64,000 nt of DNA, taken from NCBI GenBank assembly GCA_036365515.1, contig CM070873.1, positions 72,132,529-72,196,528 on the forward strand, given 5' to 3'. This stretch comes from Torymus aiolomorphi. Its lineage: Eukaryota; Arthropoda; Insecta; Hymenoptera; Torymidae. The position numbers and the translations under genes were made by a program. Of the stretch, positions 59,471 through 64,000 are shown piece after piece. The number at the start of each line of letters is the position of its first letter. Position 1 is the stretch's first letter. The notes beneath the pieces were generated by a model that did not search any database, was not told the DNA's origin, and saw nothing but the letters and a program-made list of their open reading frames with translations.

Positions 59471-59975
59471 CTCCGCGTCTTCAAGAGGTAGAGTCTCGGG
59501 GAAATAAGTCGAGGAGGCGAGAGCGAGCGGGCGAGCGCTCGAGTGATTTTCCACGAGAGGAGGCAGAGGAGGAGGAGGAGGAAGACGGCTAAGGAGCGGA
59601 ATTTCGCCGCGAAAACTTCGGTCGGTGTACACTTTCGAGAGCGCGATTGCCAGCGAGAGACCCTTCGTCGCGGCGTCTTTTTTTATTTGGCGATGGACGC
59701 GCTGGGTGCTCGTGGAGGGTGGGCTGGTAGGTGTAGCACTTAATTTCGAGGATTGTGGCTGGATAGAGAGAGAGAGAAATTCCGCTGGTTCAGGACACGT
59801 TAACGGCTTGACCTTCGAATGGGAAACTTGCAGCTAATTTTATTACTAAATATTTTGGAAAACTGACATAAATCTTAATTCTATACTGTTGTTATTGGGG
59901 ATTTTGAGGTGCATTATTCTATTGGGTAACTATTTATCTATCTTTTTCATACATTGTTTTTATTTGTTACAACTT

Positions 59976-60250
59976 TGTTAAAGTAGTTCGAAGAGGGCGC
60001 GGTAAATGTCAACTTCCGTCTGTTTGGGTTTTGCTAGCTTATTCTGTTGAGCGCGACAAGCGCGAGCGCACGGCAACACGCGTCGCGGTGCGAAAGGTAT
60101 TATATGTAACACGTGAGTAGAGAGCTATAAGTAATTGATGTAATACGGTGAGTCTATTATTTTGTGCGCGCGAAAGATATATATATATTGTATTGCTAAA
60201 TAAATAAGTTATAAGTGATTAACCATTGTTGTCCACGTAAAGTCCTAACA
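59976..60250 (+). mobile_element. Probable LTR with primer-site-like flank
   Basis: It begins TGTTAAAGTAG and ends CCTAACA, giving inverted TGTTA/TAACA termini. AATAAA lies near the 3' end. The next bases, CTGGGGACTGAACGC, look like a primer-binding region. No target duplication or internal genes are visible; a foldback begins about 47 bp later. Confidence 0.4.
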
Positions 60251-60297
60251 CTGGGGACTGAACGCTCCCACATTCTCGAACTATGTATCTTTTAGCA

Positions 60298-60833
60298 GGG
60301 TGGGTCTAGATATATCGAAAGGCTGATAGTTAGAAGCCTTATCCTTCAGAAAATTAGAAATAGAACACGCGCGCCTCATTAGCAGAAGCCGGCTGATCAT
60401 ACAGGATTTATAACAGAAAGCACGATTAACAGAATGAGGAAATACATAAATATATCTACAGAATGAACTAATTTCATACTGCCACAATTGTAGAAAAAAC
60501 ATAGTACGAAACGCAGATTTATAGAAAATACATGAGACGAACATCACAAATATAGAAAAACTATATGGTGAATTTTATATTATACGGCATTCGTCTTATG
60601 TATTTTCTATAAATCTGCGTTTCGTACTATGTGTTTTCTACAATTGTGGCAGTATGAAATTAGTTCATTCTGTAGATATATTTATGTATTTTCGCATTCT
60701 GTTAATCGTGCTTTCTGTTTTAAATCCTGTATGATAAGCCGGCTTCTGCTAATGAGGCGCGCGTGTTCTATTTCTAATTTTCTGAAGGATAAGGCTTCTA
60801 ACTATCAGCCTTTCGAAATATCTAGACCCACCC
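60298..60833. mobile_element. GGGTGGGTCTAGA foldback family, copy 2
   Basis: The ends GGGTGGGTCTAGA and the inverse enclose arms (CTTATCCTTCAGAAAATTAG, CGCGCGCCTCATTAGCAGAA) that pair to about 60565. The near-identical 88- and 78-codon frames on opposite strands are the two arms. Confidence 0.82.
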
Positions 60834-61236
60834 GTATTGTCTATAACGTCCATGCCAAAAGTTAGTTTTTCACGTTAAAACTGCGATAATTAATTATGTA
60901 AAGCAATTGATCAATGTTTAGTTCTCACGATCAACGTATTCATGCAATTGGATTATTATAAGCTCTAAAAATAAAAAATCAAAGTAAAATTGTAAACTCG
61001 GCACTATTTTTTTAAAAATCGTCATTACTTTGAAATTAGTGCATTTTGATGATTTAAAAAAAATAGTGCCGAGTTTACAATTTTACTTTGATTTTTTATT
61101 TTTAACGCTTATAATAATCCAATTGCATTAATACATTGATCGCGAGAACTAAACATTGATCAATTGCTTTACATAATTAATTATCGCAGTTTTAACGTGA
61201 AAAACTAACTTTGGGCATGGACGTTATAGACAATAC
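60834..61236. mobile_element. Foldback, TATTGKC family copy 3
   Basis: It opens GTATTGTCTATAACGTCCAT and closes with the inverse. The interior matches 22738..23166 (GTTCTC, ATGCAATTGGATTATTATAA). It starts at the base after the previous foldback ends. Confidence 0.8.
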
Positions 61237-61360
61237 AACCTTAAATTAAAGCTCTTTTCTTCTACTTTAATCGCTTTTTTGTGGAATATTTGTCGGCATA
61301 TGTAAAAGTTTACTATTTATCATCAGTGACTACTTTTCGTCCATTTTTCCCATGTTAAAG

Positions 61361-61546
61361 TTCCATAAGAAAAATAGATTTTTTTCTAAAACCGTGTGAC
61401 AGGACGGTTTTCTAATGTTCACGAGTTTTTTCTTATATTTTATGACCTATAGAATGAGAAAAAACTTGTCGCGAAGGTGTGCCTTCAACTTTTTTTTTTA
61501 ATTTTTTAAACCCTCTAAATGTAGACAAATTAAAAATATCCTCATA
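61361..61546 (+). repeat. Dispersed ~187 bp repeat, copy 2
   Basis: It matches 41926..42114, but without the TA-CCCGC ends seen around that copy. Confidence 0.72.
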
Positions 61547-61702
61547 TATGAAATATGCGTGAGAATCCGCTAAATTTGATTTTTGAAACTCAAATATTTA
61601 GAACTACTAAATAATTAAAATCGAATGAAAATATTTGATTTTGTGCTTAAAACGTATATCTATAATTATATTATCATTTAAACTAATTAAGAGCTTCTAC
61701 AA

Positions 61703-61800
61703 CCCTGGTAGAAAATTAACCATAAGTTGGCCAGAATATGCTTAACCAGCATATGGCTTAGCCATATTCTGGCCAACTTATGATTAATTTTCTACCAGGG
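61703..61800. mobile_element. CCCTGGTAGAAA family, 98 bp minimal palindrome
   Basis: It opens CCCTGGTAGAAAATTAACCA and closes with a near-perfect inverse. Pairing runs through AAGTTGGCCAGAATATG to a short centre. It is the smallest member of the family. Confidence 0.82.
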
Positions 61801-64000
61801 AACCTAAAAAACAAAATAGTACGCGCGAAACGCGTTTGAATTTTGCTATAGTGTACATCAATTTTTGAAAATAAAACTTGATATGTTTTAATTGTTTCGT
61901 ATATATAACTAGTCAGTTTTTAATTACACATACAAAGAATAGGTATAACAATACCATACAGGGAAATTCACATCAGCGGAATTCTATAGGATTGAAGAGA
62001 TAAAAGCACTCGCCGTGTCATTCTCTTCACCACCTGAATAAAAGAGTACAATAAAATTCTTTAATAAAAATTTTCAATAAGAACATCAATACACGAGGAA
62101 CAGCAAAATTATACATATTTACGCTGATGGATTTTTATTGCCTACATAACAGACACGACACCTAGAAAAAAACATGTAAAAGTATTCCTTCTAATATTGA
62201 AAAGTATTCGTTCTAAAGCCATGCTATTTTATTTTAATCCCAACAAATATTTTTTCACGGATTTTTGTAAACAACAGAATAACTTTAAATTTTACCCTTT
62301 CATCTATATATAGGGTGCAACAACACTCTGAAAGAAAATCAATAAGCACACATCATCTGATGAGTACTTCGACAATGAGCTGTCGACAAATGCGAATTAA
62401 TCAACAGCCGCGCGCGCCGATGCAAAATTAGCAAACTTGCCTATTATCGCTATACTCGTTGCAATAACAATTACCTACCTGCAGTGACGCGAGCACGCGC
62501 GCGTCTTCGCGTAAATTGAGGGGGTCGATATAAATTACGTAGCGGCCACGCGAACGGGGAAATTAAGCAAGGCGCGGGCTCGATTTTATAGCTGCGTCGA
62601 CGGAAAAGCCGTTCGCGCGGATGAATCTGGGTTTATAGTGTGTTTATTAAAGATTATTTTTTGAAAGATGAGGTGTTTTTACGATGAGAAAACCAATAAT
62701 TTATTTATTCACTTCTGCGTTTTATTCTCCTTCTTATCGTAGAATATGTAATAATTAACGTGTTAATACAAATTGATAAAGTAAACAATGGCTTTCGTAC
62801 TAACTTTTCATATCGAAGCTGAGGAAGTCTCTATAGGTAAATATTATCACCTGCAATTTTATGGCACTTTTACAGGGCTCTCAAGATTATAAAAATTAAT
62901 TTAGTTTTAGGTATATAAATATTTGCTCGTTGAAGTTAAAATATGCGAGAGAAACAATATCCTTGAATTAGAATTTAATTTTCTAATAATAATTTGGTTT
63001 GAATATACTCATGTTTGTTAATCAACAAGTATTATAAATTACATACTAAAATGCGATTGACTGCAACAGACACTTTCAACGATGTTACAATCAGAGAGGA
63101 TTGTAGTAAATGAAAGTTTGGTGCAATAATTTATGCAAATTTAATGTAACCCTCGTATTTGAATTTATGCTCATTTGAGCACTAAATTATAGCTTGCGGT
63201 CAACTAAAACGATAAACTAATAACCGTTCTATTATCGTATCAATTTGATTGCTGTTTTGAACGTAGCTTTCTCAGTTTAGAATCTGTAGCATATTCATAG
63301 GTGTCAATAATCTGGAATTCGATTGTTATCAATCGAAATATAATTCATTCAATTTATAAATTTTAATTCGAACTATTATTATGGTTCGAATTAACGTTGA
63401 TAAAAACTAATGATTAATCAAACCTCTTATAGCTTCTAACGTAAAAAATTAAGGTATATCTATAGATATTATATGCTATATCTATTAATTTTATCAAACA
63501 TTCCCTAAACTCTTCTAAAAATAGGTTGCAATAATTATATTTTGATACTTTTTAAAATGCTTTTTGAATTTTGAACATCAATATGTACGTAATAGTAAGT
63601 AATATACAAAATCAAGACATAAATATTGAATTTGAATAATTGAAAGTTGTTGGAATCAATATGTAAATATTAACAATATGTATTTCTCACGCTTATATAC
63701 GCTATATACTTTTTGTCGCTTGATGTGTTCCACGTCCTTAGAATATACGCTTTAATTAACTACTTAAAGCTATGTACAAAAATAATAAAAATAAGCTTGT
63801 TCTCCATTGAATTTGATTCGGATGATAGAATTACTACGTCTTCGATTATCTGCGTAATCGATTTGAATTGCGAATTATGTGAATACCATTTATGAGAGAT
63901 ACATATAGATGTAACAACTGAATTAATAACGCGAAGAATTTCTACATTGGAATTTCAGTGAAAATATTGCCCTTCAATCTGCAAAACAATTTATGATTTC
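61801..64000. other. AT-rich, nothing recognised
   Basis: A GC-richer patch at about 62400-62640 holds no recognisable motif. The rest is AT-rich and without supported open frames. Confidence 0.4.

Larger units (their letters stand above)
57185..59975. other. CpG-rich, microsatellite-dense, no gene
   Basis: Blocks at 57290-57720, 58400-58800 and 59100-59830 are CpG-rich with CT/GA runs. All longer open frames here are low complexity. Promoter or UTR function for an unseen gene is possible but not shown. Confidence 0.35.

Noticed and set aside
59159..59632. Frames of 108-110 codons over the CT/GA repeat
   Set aside because: They are translations of a microsatellite on both strands.
60281..60865. 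Two similar proteins on opposite strands
   Set aside because: They are the two arms of one foldback, not a gene pair.

Overview
The window reads as nuclear DNA of an insect, most likely a hymenopteran such as a parasitoid wasp. Three things suggest this: intron-containing arthropod-type genes, an AT-rich background broken by CpG-rich islands with long CT/GA and CA runs, and a very dense load of small inverted-repeat (foldback/MITE) elements. The order is an inference from composition and gene type; no marker proves it.

Only two protein-coding genes can be supported, and both are on the minus strand. The first is a secreted acid-lipase family gene, 18404..23536: seven exons, 425 codons, all splice sites and phases consistent. 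The second is an arginine kinase gene, 32501..50814: five coding exons, 371 codons, with introns of 2.2, 4.3, 7.9 and 2.8 kb. The lipase is AT-rich. The kinase exons are GC-rich and its largest introns hold further CpG-rich islands. The two genes have no obvious functional link.

The rest is mostly mobile DNA. Left part (1-18.1 kb): foldbacks, a flipped minisatellite, tRNA-like cassettes, a 2.97 kb element with Transib hallmarks (CACAGTG ends, CGACG target duplication) inserted into a tRNA-like repeat, and a 1.03 kb palindrome with TTAA-CCC ends like piggyBac MITEs. Lipase region: a mariner-like MITE in intron 6, a TIR element with a tRNA-like centre and another foldback in intron 1, and a MITE about 60 bp past the stop codon. 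24.1-32.4 kb: a 653 bp solo LTR with CCTT target duplication, a Helitron-like 3' end, a tandem repeat and a large palindrome. The kinase introns carry further members of the same families. 50.8-64 kb: no recognisable gene, only foldbacks, microsatellites, CpG-rich blocks, a probable LTR fragment and two foldbacks lying end to end.

The most interesting signals are the Transib-like element with an RSS-type terminal heptamer, the inverted-repeat elements carrying tRNA-like (pol III type) cassettes, and several multi-copy foldback families whose termini are visible within this single window. All superfamily assignments rest on termini and target duplications read by eye; no transposase was found.
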